A stretch of 64,000 bases of DNA, taken from Candidatus Aminicenantota bacterium (GTDB lineage Bacteria > Acidobacteriota > Aminicenantia > Aminicenantales > Aminicenantaceae). The translations under genes and the position numbers were made by a program. Location of the stretch: assembly GCA_014727835.1 (NCBI GenBank), contig WJMT01000070.1, positions 79,464 through 143,463 of the forward strand, read 5' to 3'. Positions 41,963-51,745 of this stretch are shown piece after piece. The notes under the pieces are model-generated. The model saw only the letters and a program-made list of their open reading frames with translations, searched no databases and had not been told where the DNA came from. Positions within the stretch are counted from its first letter, which is position 1, and the number at the start of each line of letters is the position of its first letter.

Positions 41963-44569
41963 TTACCTTTTTTTTCTTCTCTTTTTCCTCTTTTTGGGGA
42001 TAACAGATCGGGCCTTCTTGACTTTTCGAGTGGGGGAGCCTTCTGGTTTTTTGTAGTACATCTCCTGTTCTTTTCTCTCTGGCATTTCTGTTTTTTCCAC
42101 GGGTTCAAGCAAGAATAAATATTTTAATGTCTCTTCCTCGATCCGGTCCATCATGGACTGAAACATATCAAAGCTTTCTCTTTTATATTCCACCAGAGGA
42201 TCTCTCTGTCCGTATCCTCTCAAGCCGATCCCCTCTTTGAGGTGGTCCATTGCAAGCAGATGGTCTTTCCATTGAGAATCAATAACCTGGAGCATAATGA
42301 TTCGTTCGAATTCTCTCATTCGTTCCGGGCCAAGCAGATTTTCTTTTTCCTCATAAATATCATTCAGCATATGGATGGTTTTTTCTTTGAGTTCATGAAA
42401 ATTGATGACTTCCCAATTGATGTCCCATTCATCCACTTCCACTCCGAATTGAGCATTGAGCGCATTCTGAAAACCTTCGATGTTCCAATCTTCCGGAGAA
42501 TCTTCTTCATTGGTGTTGTTATCCATGATCCATTCGATGATGTTGGAGGTGACTTCTTGGAGAAAGCTTTTCATGTCTTTTCCCTGAAGAATTTCTTTTC
42601 TTTGAGAATAGATGGACTCCCTCTGTTTGTTCATGACATCATCGTATTCGAGAAGGTGTTTTCGAATGGAGAAATTGCGAGCTTCTACCTGTTTTTGTGC
42701 TCTTTCAATGGACCTGGTGACCATTTTGTGCTCGATAGGAACTCCTTCATCCATGCCCACTCTGGACATAATCCCAGATATACGGTCGCTTCCAAAGATG
42801 CGCATGAGGTCATCTTCCAAGGAAAGATAAAAACGAGAAGAGCCTGGGTCTCCCTGTCTTCCGCTTCTTCCCCTCAATTGATTATCTATTCGCCTGGCTT
42901 CATGCCTTTCTGTTCCAATCACATGAAGCCCGCCTAAAGAGATGACTTTTTCTTTTTCCGGTTCAGTGGTGGACTTTGCTTTTTCCAGAGCTTTCTCTTT
43001 TTCTTCAGGATCGATTGAATCTGTATTCCCTTTGTTTTTCAGCATATCATCAGCAAGGGACTCAGGATTCCCTCCTAACAAGATATCCACTCCTCTTCCT
43101 GCCATATTGGTGGCAATGGTCACTGAACCGACTCTCCCGGCTTGGGCAATGATCTTGGCTTCTGACTCATGGTATTTTGCATTCAAAACACTGTGTTTGA
43201 TCTTTTTTTTGTTCAGAAGTGAGCTGAGATGTTCGGACTTCTCAATGGAAATGGTTCCAACCAGCACCGGCCTCCCTTTTTCATTGCTTTCCAGGATCTC
43301 ATCAGTCACAGAGTTCCATTTTTCTTTGGCTGTGCGGTAAATCAAATCATCATATTCTTTTCTGATGAGTGTCTTGTTTGTGGGGATCTCCACCACATCA
43401 AGTTCATATATGGAATGGAATTCAGCTGCTTCAGTCACAGCCGTCCCTGTCATTCCTGCCAGTTTGTCATACATTCTGAAATAATTCTGAAAAGTGATGG
43501 AGGCCAGAGTTTGGTATTCGGCTTCGATTCGAACATTTTCCTTGGCTTCAAGGGCCTGGTGCAGCCCGTCGCTGTATCTTCTCCCGGGCATGAGCCGACC
43601 TGTGAATTCGTCCACGATCACGACTTTTCCATTTTTGATCATATAATCGACATCTTTTTTAAACAGATGATGGGCCTTGAGGGCTTGGTTGATGGAATGG
43701 ATCAAGTCAATGTGGGAAATATCATAGAGATTGTCTATGTGAAAATGCTGTTCTGCTTTTTCCACTCCTTCCTCTGTGAGAACAGCTGTTCTGGCTTTTT
43801 CGTCTAACTGGTAATGTTTGGATTTATGGAGTCTCTTAACCAGATTGTTGACTTTGTAATAGATGGATGTGGAGTCCTCAGTGGGGCCTGAGATGATCAA
43901 AGGAGTTCTGGCTTCGTCAATGAGAATGCTGTCTATTTCGTCGAGAATTGCATATTGATGTCCCTGCTGTACAAGGTCTGGAAGGCGAAATTTCATGTTG
44001 TCTCTCAGATAATCAAAACCAAATTCATTGTTGGTCCCATAGATCACATCTTTTTGATAAGCATCTTTTCGGTCGACTTCACTCATTTCATGCTGAATGG
44101 TGCCCACCTCAAGACCTAATGATTGATAGATCGGACCCATCCACTCCGCATCCCTTTTGGCTAAGTAATCATTGACGGTCACGATGTGAACACTGGTGTC
44201 TTTTTTCAAAGCATTGAGATATACAGGAAGAGTAGCGACCAAAGTTTTCCCCTCTCCGGTTTTCATCTCAGCAATTTTTCCTTGATGGAGAGCCACTCCA
44301 CCCATGATCTGAACATCAAAAGGCCTCATATGAACCTTTCTTTTTGCTGTTTCCCTGGCCACAGCAAAAGCCTCGATCAGAATGTCATCCAATGAGGCTC
44401 CATTCTCCAATTTTTCTCTGAGTTCGTTGGTTTTTTGTTTGAGTTGAGAGTCGTTCAGTTTCTGTACTTGAGGTTCGAGTTCATTGACCGCAAACACAAA
44501 CGGTTGAAGTTTTTTAATGTCTCTTTCAGTTTTGGTTCCGAAAATTTTGTTTAATAGAGTGTTCAGCAT
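41963..44569 (-). CDS. secA: Preprotein translocase ATPase SecA
   Basis: 868 residues. Walker [12 protein letters not shown] (about 104), [12 protein letters not shown], the [20 protein letters not shown] helicase motif region and [25 protein letters not shown] (split here as the motif V/VI area) are all present. SecA drives proteins through SecYEG. The usual C-terminal zinc-binding CxCxSGxxxxxCH tail is absent; instead the protein ends in a long Lys/Arg-rich stretch (about the last 30 residues), which may bind membrane lipid. Upstream of guaB. Confidence 0.97.
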   Translation of the reverse strand: MLNTLLNKIFGTKTERDIKKLQPFVFAVNELEPQVQKLNDSQLKQKTNELREKLENGASLDDILIEAFAVARETAKRKVHMRPFDVQIMGGVALHQGKIAEMKTGEGKTLVATLPVYLNALKKDTSVHIVTVNDYLAKRDAEWMGPIYQSLGLEVGTIQHEMSEVDRKDAYQKDVIYGTNNEFGFDYLRDNMKFRLPDLVQQGHQYAILDEIDSILIDEARTPLIISGPTEDSTSIYYKVNNLVKRLHKSKHYQLDEKARTAVLTEEGVEKAEQHFHIDNLYDISHIDLIHSINQALKAHHLFKKDVDYMIKNGKVVIVDEFTGRLMPGRRYSDGLHQALEAKENVRIEAEYQTLASITFQNYFRMYDKLAGMTGTAVTEAAEFHSIYELDVVEIPTNKTLIRKEYDDLIYRTAKEKWNSVTDEILESNEKGRPVLVGTISIEKSEHLSSLLNKKKIKHSVLNAKYHESEAKIIAQAGRVGSVTIATNMAGRGVDILLGGNPESLADDMLKNKGNTDSIDPEEKEKALEKAKSTTEPEKEKVISLGGLHVIGTERHEARRIDNQLRGRSGRQGDPGSSRFYLSLEDDLMRIFGSDRISGIMSRVGMDEGVPIEHKMVTRSIERAQKQVEARNFSIRKHLLEYDDVMNKQRESIYSQRKEILQGKDMKSFLQEVTSNIIEWIMDNNTNEEDSPEDWNIEGFQNALNAQFGVEVDEWDINWEVINFHELKEKTIHMLNDIYEEKENLLGPERMREFERIIMLQVIDSQWKDHLLAMDHLKEGIGLRGYGQRDPLVEYKRESFDMFQSMMDRIEEETLKYLFLLEPVEKTEMPERKEQEMYYKKPEGSPTRKVKKARSVIPKKRKKRRKKR

Positions 44570-44657
44570 TGTTTGACGCCCTTGAATATTTTCATAAGTT
44601 TTAACAGAAAAAGAGCTCAGTTGTCAATGAAAGCAAAAGATCAACTATGGGAAACTC

Positions 44658-44686
44658 TTGAATTTTTCACTTTCTTTATTTATTAT
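44658..44686 (+). promoter_or_regulatory. Sigma-70 promoter of feoAB
   Basis: TTGAAT (44658-44663), a 17-nt spacer and TATTAT (44681-44686), in the gap between divergent secA and feoA. No clear Fur box was found. Confidence 0.5.
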
Positions 44687-44720
44687 CACTAGTTAAGTTT
44701 TTATCTTGTGGATAAAAGAA

Positions 44721-44957
44721 ATGACAAATTTAATTGGCTCTCCGAAACATAAAAAGTTGAAAATCATCAATATATCCGGGGGAACTGAAGTGCGCCGGAG
44801 GCTCTTCTCATTAGGAATACACAAAGGAGATATTGTTCAATTGGACACCCGCAGCATGTTCAGGGGACCGGTGCTGATTAAAAATCTTTCTACAGACACT
44901 TCTGTAGCTATAGGCAGGGGGATCGCCAGCAAAATAACGGTTGATATTCTTGAATAG
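44721..44957 (+). CDS. feoA: FeoA, SH3-like ferrous transport accessory protein
   Basis: 78 residues. The SH3-like fold signatures RRRLFSLGIHKGDIVQL and ... GPVLIKNLSTDTSVAIGRGIA are typical of FeoA. It helps FeoB take up Fe2+. ATG 44721 is preferred to a TTG at 44706. The end overlaps the start of feoB by 17 nt. Confidence 0.92.
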   Translation: MTNLIGSPKHKKLKIINISGGTEVRRRLFSLGIHKGDIVQLDTRSMFRGPVLIKNLSTDTSVAIGRGIASKITVDILE

Positions 44958-46893
44958 AAAACAGAACATCCCAGATATTGTGTTTATTGGTCAGCCCAAC
45001 TGCGGAAAAAGCACGCTGTTCAATTCCATTGCCGGGCTCAAAGCCGTGACATCAAATTTTCCCGGCACCACAGTTAAACACACTCACAGTAAGGTCAATG
45101 TTCAGGGAAGATTGTTCAATATCATTGACCTTCCAGGGACCTATTCTCTGAATCCAGCGGATGAAGCTGAGAAAGTGGCTTTGACCCATCTTTTTATTGA
45201 GAAGCCAGATCTGGTGATCAATGTGGTTGATGCCTCCATCCTTGGGAGAAGTCTTGAGATGACCATGGAACTGATGGAGCTTGATTATCCCATGGTCCTG
45301 GCTTTGAATATGATGGATCTGGCAGAGAAAAAAGGGATAGATATTGATCCGGAAAAATTGGAGAAAAAGCTGGGGATTCCGGTTATCCCCACGGTTGCTT
45401 CTCATGGAAAAGGGGTCAAACAGCTTTTGGATGAAACGATTTTTTGTCTGGATGAAGGATTGAAACCCCAACAGCTTTCCTGGTCCAAGGACGTAGAGGA
45501 TCAGATCAAATATGTACAGGAAGTCATTCCAGATGAATTCAAAAAAGTGGCCAATGACAGGTTCACTGCCATCAAATCCATAGAGCTGGACCGGCTTTCT
45601 TTTAATCGGATGCTCGATGAGATCAGTCCCTCTTTAAAGCAGAGGATTATGGAGGCAAGACGCCGCCTGAGAAATGGCCACGGAGTTCCGGCGTATGAAG
45701 TCATTGCAGCAGAAAGACATCACCTCGCACATAAATTATTCGAAGATTGCTGTTGTGTGACCCGGAGAAAGAAATCCAGTCTCTCCGAAAGGATCGATGA
45801 TGTGATCATGCATCCGTTTTGGGGATACTTTATTTTGATGGGAGTTTTTTTGAGTTTTTTTTCGATCATTTTTTTAGTGGCCAGTCCGGTTGAAGAATGG
45901 CTCCTTGGTCCGCTGACCATGTTGAGAGAATCCCTTCCGGATTTGTTGGGATCAGGCGGTTTATTTTATGTGGCAGATGGAATTATCCAGGGAATTGCAG
46001 GAGGGATTGCAATCGTGCTCCCGTATTTCATCCCATTGCTCATCCTGATGTCCCTGCTTGAGGACATTGGATATTTATCCAGAGTCGGATTTTTGATGGA
46101 TACGCTTATGCACAAGATCGGACTTCATGGAAAGTCGGTCACTCCTTTTATGCTGGGTCTTGGATGCAATGTTCCTGCTGTGGTCTCAACCCGGATTCTT
46201 GAGTCAAGGCGCGATAAAATCATGACCACTCTGTTGATTCCCTTTATTCCCTGTTCTGCTCGAACCACTATTATTTTGGCCTTGGTTGCTTTTTATCTGG
46301 GCCCTGTATGGGCGGTGGGATTTTATTTTTTCAATATGCTCTTGGTCGCTGTTTTAGGGAGAGCCCTTTCTTTGTTTTTCAAACGACCGTCTCCGGGGCT
46401 TATTCTGGAGATTCCTTCTCTGAAAATCCCTTCTCTTCCCAATATGATGAGAAAGGTCTATTTTCAGTTGAAATCTTTTATTGAGTTTGCCTGGCCCCTT
46501 TTGATAGCAGGGAGTATGGTTTTGGGGCTGCTTCAGTTCTTTCATATAGACAGGATGATCAATACGGTCTTATCTCCTGTGATGCAGCATGTTCTCGGTC
46601 TTCCTGAAGAACTGGGAGTGACACTGATATTTGGATTTTTGAGAAAGGAGCTCTCTCTGATTATGATGCTTCAGGCACTGGGAGTGCATTATGACCAGAT
46701 TTTGTCTGTGGTCTCCCCACAGCAGATTATGGTCTTTACTGTGTTTCTCAATTTTTTCATCCCGTGTTTATCCACAGTTGCGATTATCTGGAAAGAAATC
46801 GGCAGGAAATGGGCTTTGGTCTCCATTGCATTGAACACTTCGGTCGCTTTGGTCATCAGTTTCATTGCCAGGCTTATTTTTATAGGAATCTGA
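44941..46893 (+). CDS. feoB: Ferrous iron transporter FeoB
   Basis: 650 residues. A G-protein domain with G1 GQPNCGKSTLFN (about 18), G3 DLPGTYSLNP and G4 NMMD (about 120) is followed by a membrane region of about eight helices with the GLGCNVPAVVSTRILESRRD and IPCSARTTIILAL gate motifs. It imports Fe2+ in anaerobes. The start is a TTG at 44941 or 44950 inside feoA; either gives the normal short lead before G1. No FeoC gene follows. Confidence 0.96.
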   Translation: MIFLNRKQNIPDIVFIGQPNCGKSTLFNSIAGLKAVTSNFPGTTVKHTHSKVNVQGRLFNIIDLPGTYSLNPADEAEKVALTHLFIEKPDLVINVVDASILGRSLEMTMELMELDYPMVLALNMMDLAEKKGIDIDPEKLEKKLGIPVIPTVASHGKGVKQLLDETIFCLDEGLKPQQLSWSKDVEDQIKYVQEVIPDEFKKVANDRFTAIKSIELDRLSFNRMLDEISPSLKQRIMEARRRLRNGHGVPAYEVIAAERHHLAHKLFEDCCCVTRRKKSSLSERIDDVIMHPFWGYFILMGVFLSFFSIIFLVASPVEEWLLGPLTMLRESLPDLLGSGGLFYVADGIIQGIAGGIAIVLPYFIPLLILMSLLEDIGYLSRVGFLMDTLMHKIGLHGKSVTPFMLGLGCNVPAVVSTRILESRRDKIMTTLLIPFIPCSARTTIILALVAFYLGPVWAVGFYFFNMLLVAVLGRALSLFFKRPSPGLILEIPSLKIPSLPNMMRKVYFQLKSFIEFAWPLLIAGSMVLGLLQFFHIDRMINTVLSPVMQHVLGLPEELGVTLIFGFLRKELSLIMMLQALGVHYDQILSVVSPQQIMVFTVFLNFFIPCLSTVAIIWKEIGRKWALVSIALNTSVALVISFIARLIFIGI

Positions 46894-46916
46894 TACCATG
46901 TCACTCTTGACTTGAA

Positions 46917-48137
46917 TCATGTGACATGCTTGATTTGATCTGAATATTTTTTATATTCTCCACTGGAATAGATCTGATCGATTTGGTCGAATAGAGCACT
47001 GATTTCTTTTTCTTCATTATAAAAATGGGGGCCTATGCGGATGACATCCTGTTTTCTGGTTTTTCCTTTTCTGAAATCCACATATGTTTTCCTGTTTTCC
47101 AGAGCTTGTTTGACTTGGAAAGCAGAGGGGAGATTGAGAGAAACAGCTCCGCCTCTAATTTTTTGATTGAGAGGAGAATGGATGGCGAACTTTCTCTCTT
47201 GGGCTTTGTTGATGATCATTTCTGTCATGAAAATGGACTTCTCCCTTATGGTTTTGATTCCGATGTCTTGAATGATATTCAGTCCGGCAGATGCGGTGTA
47301 AAGACTGGGGATCGGGGGAGTTCCGGACATATATCGGTAAGGCCCTGTGGTGTATTTCATTTGAAGGTCAAACGCAAAGGGATTTTTATGAGCCAGCCAT
47401 CCGGTGAGACTAGGCGTTGCTTTGCTGGCAAATCCGGACCTGGTGTACAAAAAAGCATTTCCGGGACCTCCGCACAGCCATTTCAGACATCCCCCTATAT
47501 AAAAGTCAACACCGGATTCTTTCAGATTGACCGGAATGCTACCTGGTGCATGATAGCCATCAATGACAGTGACCGCTCCCACAGTTCTTGCTTTTTTTGC
47601 GATGGCATGGATGTCTTGTATGAATCCGCTCTTGAAACAGACATGAGAAGTAATGATGAACAAGGTTGAACGGTCTATCTTGCGTATGATTTTTTCAGGT
47701 TCTAAAGTGACCGAATTCTCACTTCTAACCGTTTCGATCTTCCACCTCATAAATTCAGCAATTTTTGACACCGCATAAATTGAAGAGGGGAAATCAAGCT
47801 CAGTCACGATGATCTTTCCCCTGTTGCGATGGGGGGCATTGAATTTTGTGGAAAGAGCCACCCAGTGAGAAATAGTGGCATTGGGCATCATAGAGATGCT
47901 CTGTTTCTCGGCTTTAAGAAAAGATTCCAGTTTAGAGGCGATATTTTTGGAAAGGCCCCACCATTCTTTTTTCCAGGCATTGACTCCCTCATTGGCCCAG
48001 AGTTTGTAATAATTCATGAGTTCTGTCTGGGTGCTTTTGGGAACAGCTCCCAATGAATTGCTGATCAGGTAAACGCATTTATCTAACACAGGAAATTGTT
48101 CCCGGATTTTTGACAAGTCATTTTTAAGATCGACCAT
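46917..48137 (-). CDS. Class V aminotransferase-fold PLP enzyme, kynureninase-like
   Basis: 406 residues. VYLISNSLGAVPKST, the GVNAWKKEWW segment (about 57) and the PLP lysine in FYIGGCLKWLCGGPGNAF (about 222), then YMSGTPPIPSLYTA, resemble kynureninase and related class V fold enzymes. Kynureninase splits kynurenine to anthranilate and alanine; no other kyn gene is present, so an alternative C-C or C-S lyase role is possible. AAGGAG precedes the ATG. Converges with feoB. Confidence 0.82.
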   Translation of the reverse strand: MVDLKNDLSKIREQFPVLDKCVYLISNSLGAVPKSTQTELMNYYKLWANEGVNAWKKEWWGLSKNIASKLESFLKAEKQSISMMPNATISHWVALSTKFNAPHRNRGKIIVTELDFPSSIYAVSKIAEFMRWKIETVRSENSVTLEPEKIIRKIDRSTLFIITSHVCFKSGFIQDIHAIAKKARTVGAVTVIDGYHAPGSIPVNLKESGVDFYIGGCLKWLCGGPGNAFLYTRSGFASKATPSLTGWLAHKNPFAFDLQMKYTTGPYRYMSGTPPIPSLYTASAGLNIIQDIGIKTIREKSIFMTEMIINKAQERKFAIHSPLNQKIRGGAVSLNLPSAFQVKQALENRKTYVDFRKGKTRKQDVIRIGPHFYNEEKEISALFDQIDQIYSSGEYKKYSDQIKHVT

Positions 48138-48180
48138 ATTTTCTCCTTGTTTGATGTATTATATTATATTTATCCTCCCC

Positions 48181-48210
48181 TTGAAATCTTTTGTCTAATG
48201 AGATTATAAT
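48181..48210 (+). promoter_or_regulatory. Promoter of the FHA-GAF-PP2C gene, near-leaderless
   Basis: TTGAAA (48181-48186), an 18-nt spacer and a perfect TATAAT (48205-48210), with 10 nt between the -10 and the ATG at 48221. Confidence 0.6.
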
Positions 48211-48220
48211 TGAAAGGAAA

Positions 48221-49900
48221 ATGAAAAAACCTCAGTTGTTTGTTTATCCAAAGGGAAGAGAGTCGTTCTGTTACGAATTTGACAATGATATTGTCAGGAT
48301 GGGGCGTTCTGGGGACAATGAGATTTCTATCCCTGATCCTTTTTCTTCAGGACATCATGCACAAATCGAACGCTCGGGAAAAGATTTTATCCTTAAAGAC
48401 AATGACAGCAAAAACGGGACTTTTTTAAACGGTGAAAAAATCAAGTCACAAACCAAACTCAAAGAAGGCGATGAGATCCTTGTTGGTTCGACCCGGGTGG
48501 TTTTCAACAAAAAACTGTCCACCAATGTTGAAATCACTGATTCTGCCCAAGTCTCACCCAATGTCAACACTATTATGCATCTGGATGATGTGTTGAGAAA
48601 AAAAGATGTGAGCACCACTATTGAAGCGACACAGCGATCTTTTGATATTGAACAGATCAAACAGGAGCACAAGGCGCTCTCTGTGATCAGTGAAGTGAGT
48701 AAGACTCTGGTTCTGCATAAACCTCTCAAAGAATTGTTGGAACACATCATGGATCTGATCTGTGAGAATCTTCCTATGGACAGGGGAGTGTTGATGATCA
48801 AAGAGGGGAATCCTGAGCAGTTTATTCCCAAAGTCATCCGAGTCAACAACACCAGTCTCATGAACAAAAAGATCAATGTCAGCCAGAGTATTGTTGACAT
48901 GTCTGTGAACAAACATTCATCCATTCTTGTTTCAGATGTCCAAGCTGACCCGAGATTCAAAGCACAGGAAAGCGTTATCAGATTCAATATCAGTTCAGCT
49001 ATGTGCGTTCCCCTGTGGAACAACAAGGAGATCATAGGGATCATCTATTCAGACCGCATTTCTTTAAACAAACAGTTCACTGAGGAAGATCTGAAGCTTC
49101 TCACTTTATTATCCAATTTAGCGGCTGTAAAGATCGAAAATGCCCGGAATATTGAAGAAATCATTGAAAAGGAAAGAATGGAAAAAGAACTGGATACTGC
49201 AGCCGGGATCCAGAGAAATCTTCTCCCAAAAAAAGACCCGAAAATCAAAGGTTATGAGATCTCAGGAAGAAACATCCCCTGTTATCAGGTGGGAGGGGAT
49301 TATTATGACTTCATCCCTATTGATGAGCACCGATTGGGGATCGTTATTGCTGATGTTTCAGGAAAAGGAGTGGGAGCATCCTTGCTGATGGCATCACTGA
49401 GAGCGTCTCTCTATTCTGAGGCCAGCAAAGATACAGATGTTCAGGATATGGCTTCCAAACTGAATGACTTTGTGAACAAGAGTTCAAGTCTCAATTCCTT
49501 TATCACTTTTTTTTATTTGGAGCTGGACACCCGCAGCGGAGATTTCAAATATATCAATGCAGGACACAATCCTCCCCTGATCATTGATAAAAAAGGAAAA
49601 GTCTCCTGTTTGGAATGCAGCGGTCTGAGCCTGGGGATGTTTCCTTCTGTCTGTTATGAGGGAAAAAAGGACCATTTGGATTCCGAAGGCCTGGTGGTGC
49701 TCTATACAGATGGAATCACTGAGAGCCGCAATAAAAAGGAGGAAGAGTTCGGGGAGCAGGGATTGAAAGATCATATAAAAAAGCAGAGAAAAAAGAATCC
49801 CTCAGAAATATTGGACAGCCTGTTTGAGCAAGTCAATGAATTCATATCAGGAATGGAACGTATGGATGATATGACGGCCGTGATCATCAAAAAGAAATAA
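48221..49900 (+). CDS. FHA-GAF-SpoIIE/PP2C phosphatase
   Basis: 559 residues in three domains. FHA (about 1-95): VRMGRSGDNEISIPD and DSKNGTFLNGEKI, a phosphothreonine reader. GAF (about 150-305): a sensor domain with SSAMCVPLWNNKEIIGIIY. SpoIIE-type PP2C (about 320-559): QVGGDYYDFIP, VIADVSGKGVGASLLMASL, NAGHNPPL and YTDGITESRN, with the metal-binding aspartates. It likely acts as a phosphatase in a partner-switch or Ser/Thr kinase pathway. The longer frame from TTG 48191 is rejected because it begins inside the promoter. No kinase or anti-sigma gene lies next to it. Confidence 0.93.
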   Translation: MKKPQLFVYPKGRESFCYEFDNDIVRMGRSGDNEISIPDPFSSGHHAQIERSGKDFILKDNDSKNGTFLNGEKIKSQTKLKEGDEILVGSTRVVFNKKLSTNVEITDSAQVSPNVNTIMHLDDVLRKKDVSTTIEATQRSFDIEQIKQEHKALSVISEVSKTLVLHKPLKELLEHIMDLICENLPMDRGVLMIKEGNPEQFIPKVIRVNNTSLMNKKINVSQSIVDMSVNKHSSILVSDVQADPRFKAQESVIRFNISSAMCVPLWNNKEIIGIIYSDRISLNKQFTEEDLKLLTLLSNLAAVKIENARNIEEIIEKERMEKELDTAAGIQRNLLPKKDPKIKGYEISGRNIPCYQVGGDYYDFIPIDEHRLGIVIADVSGKGVGASLLMASLRASLYSEASKDTDVQDMASKLNDFVNKSSSLNSFITFFYLELDTRSGDFKYINAGHNPPLIIDKKGKVSCLECSGLSLGMFPSVCYEGKKDHLDSEGLVVLYTDGITESRNKKEEEFGEQGLKDHIKKQRKKNPSEILDSLFEQVNEFISGMERMDDMTAVIIKKK

Positions 49901-49956
49901 TATCAAACATCCCCCTCCCATCTAATAAAGCCTAGGTGAAATCAGGTTTCTGAATT

Positions 49957-51744
49957 TCATTTCTTTTGGATGAAGGATTTTAGGTTGCGAGCTGCTTTTT
50001 TTCCTATCAATCCGGAGATTTCACTTAGAGGAGCCTTGAGGATGTTTTGAATGCTTCCATAGGTTTCAAGCAGGGCTGTTTTTCGTTGAGGTCCGATTCC
50101 CGGGATATCATCCAAATAAGACTCAAAACTTTTATCTCTGAGGAGTTTGCGGTGATAAGTGATGGCAAATCGGTGAGCTTCGTCACGGATGTGTTGGAGC
50201 AGTTTTAAAGCAGAGGAGGTCGGATCTAATTTGATTCCTTGCTTTGTTTGATCAGAAAAAATAAGGTCTCGTTTTTTTGCAATGGACAGCACAGGGATTT
50301 TGGATAGATTGAGCTCAGTCAGAACTTTTTTGGCGGCATTGAATTGTCCTTTGCCTCCGTCAATAAGGATAAGGTCAGGAAGCGGAATTCCTTGTTTGAG
50401 ATGTCTTTTGTATCTTCGGGAGACAATTTCCTGGATGCTGCTCACATCATCAGGACCTGTGATCGTCTTGATTTTGTATTTTCTGTAGTCTTTTTTGGAA
50501 GGTCTCTGGTCTTTAAACACCACAACTGAGCCCACGGACTGCTTTCCCCCTGTATTTGAAACGTCGATACCGTCAATCAGAAGGGGCTGTGATTTCAGTT
50601 TGAAAATTTTCTGGAGCTCTCTGAGAGGATTGGACCGGATGGTTTTTTTGAGAAGATTCATTTCAGCATTTCTCGTGGCCAGCATCACGATCTTATGGTC
50701 ATTGTCTCTTTGAGGAACCAGCAATCGGATGGTTTTGCCTTTCAGGTTCTGGAGTTGTTTTGTGAGCCTTTCTTTTTGAACGGGTTCAAAAGGAAGTATG
50801 ATTGTATCAGGAAGGTCTGTTCGTTGGGAATAAAATCGGACCAGTTCGGTATAGAGTGCTTTTTTATCAGATGTGCTTTGGACAGGAATGCTCCAGCTGG
50901 AAGATTCAATGACCTTTCCGTTCCGCATCAGAAAGACATAGATGACACTTGTTTCTTTTTTTCTGTAATACCCGAAAAAATCTTTATCTTCTTTTTTTAT
51001 TGAAATGATTTTTGGTTTGAGCTCGATCTGGTCAATGGAACGGATCAAATCCCTCATTTGCTTGGCTTGTTCAAAATCTTGTTTTTTGGAAGCAGATGTC
51101 ATTTTTTTTTGGAGTCTGTTTTTGAGCTGTTCGGTTTTTCCTTCCAAAAAAAGAAGAGCATGCCTAACATTTCGTTTGTAGTTTGATGGATTGATACGGC
51201 CTACACAGGGAGCCGAACATTGATTCAGGTCATATTCCAGGCATGGCCTTTTCCGAGTCCCCGGGATTTTTTCTTTGCAATTTCGAATTCCAAATTGTTT
51301 GTTTATCAGCAGGATGGCTTTTCGGGCGGCTGAGGCCGGTGTGAACGGACCAAAATATCTTGCCTGGTCCGGTTCTGTTCTTCTGCAAAGATATATGCCA
51401 GGAAAGTTCTGCTGGACAGTGACTTTTATGTAAGGATAACTTTTGTCGTCTTTGAGTCTCAAATTGAATTTAGGTTGGTATCGTCTGATGAAATTGTTTT
51501 CTAGAAAATAGGCTTCTCGTTCAGAATCGGTCACAACAAAATCGATTTTGTGTGTCTCATTGACAATGGCATGGATCCTGGAATCTGAAGGAGAAGAAAA
51601 ATAAGATTTCACTCGATCTTTGATGGAACGCGCTTTGCCGATATAAATGCAATGGTCATTCAGGTCTTTAAATAAATAAATCCCTGGTTTTACAGGGAGG
51701 CTGCACATTGATTTTTTGAGTCTCTTTATTTTTTTGTCTGCCAT
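49957..51744 (-). CDS. uvrC: UvrABC excinuclease subunit C
   Basis: 595 residues. The GIY-YIG nuclease domain (KPGIYLFKDLNDHCIYIGKA, about 18-37), a UVR motif (about 200-235), the EndoV-like RNase H domain with DGIDVSNTGGKQSVGS and LIDGGKGQFNAA, and C-terminal HhH helices (DIPGIGPQRKTALLETYGS). It makes both incisions in nucleotide excision repair. ATG 51744 follows the uvrB stop by 1 nt; the longer frame from 51813 would overlap uvrB. Confidence 0.97.
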   Translation of the reverse strand: MADKKIKRLKKSMCSLPVKPGIYLFKDLNDHCIYIGKARSIKDRVKSYFSSPSDSRIHAIVNETHKIDFVVTDSEREAYFLENNFIRRYQPKFNLRLKDDKSYPYIKVTVQQNFPGIYLCRRTEPDQARYFGPFTPASAARKAILLINKQFGIRNCKEKIPGTRKRPCLEYDLNQCSAPCVGRINPSNYKRNVRHALLFLEGKTEQLKNRLQKKMTSASKKQDFEQAKQMRDLIRSIDQIELKPKIISIKKEDKDFFGYYRKKETSVIYVFLMRNGKVIESSSWSIPVQSTSDKKALYTELVRFYSQRTDLPDTIILPFEPVQKERLTKQLQNLKGKTIRLLVPQRDNDHKIVMLATRNAEMNLLKKTIRSNPLRELQKIFKLKSQPLLIDGIDVSNTGGKQSVGSVVVFKDQRPSKKDYRKYKIKTITGPDDVSSIQEIVSRRYKRHLKQGIPLPDLILIDGGKGQFNAAKKVLTELNLSKIPVLSIAKKRDLIFSDQTKQGIKLDPTSSALKLLQHIRDEAHRFAITYHRKLLRDKSFESYLDDIPGIGPQRKTALLETYGSIQNILKAPLSEISGLIGKKAARNLKSFIQKK

Positions 51745-51745
51745 T

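Noticed and set aside
42242..42937. 231-codon plus-strand frame, and further long ones to 44395
   Set aside because: Antisense to secA.
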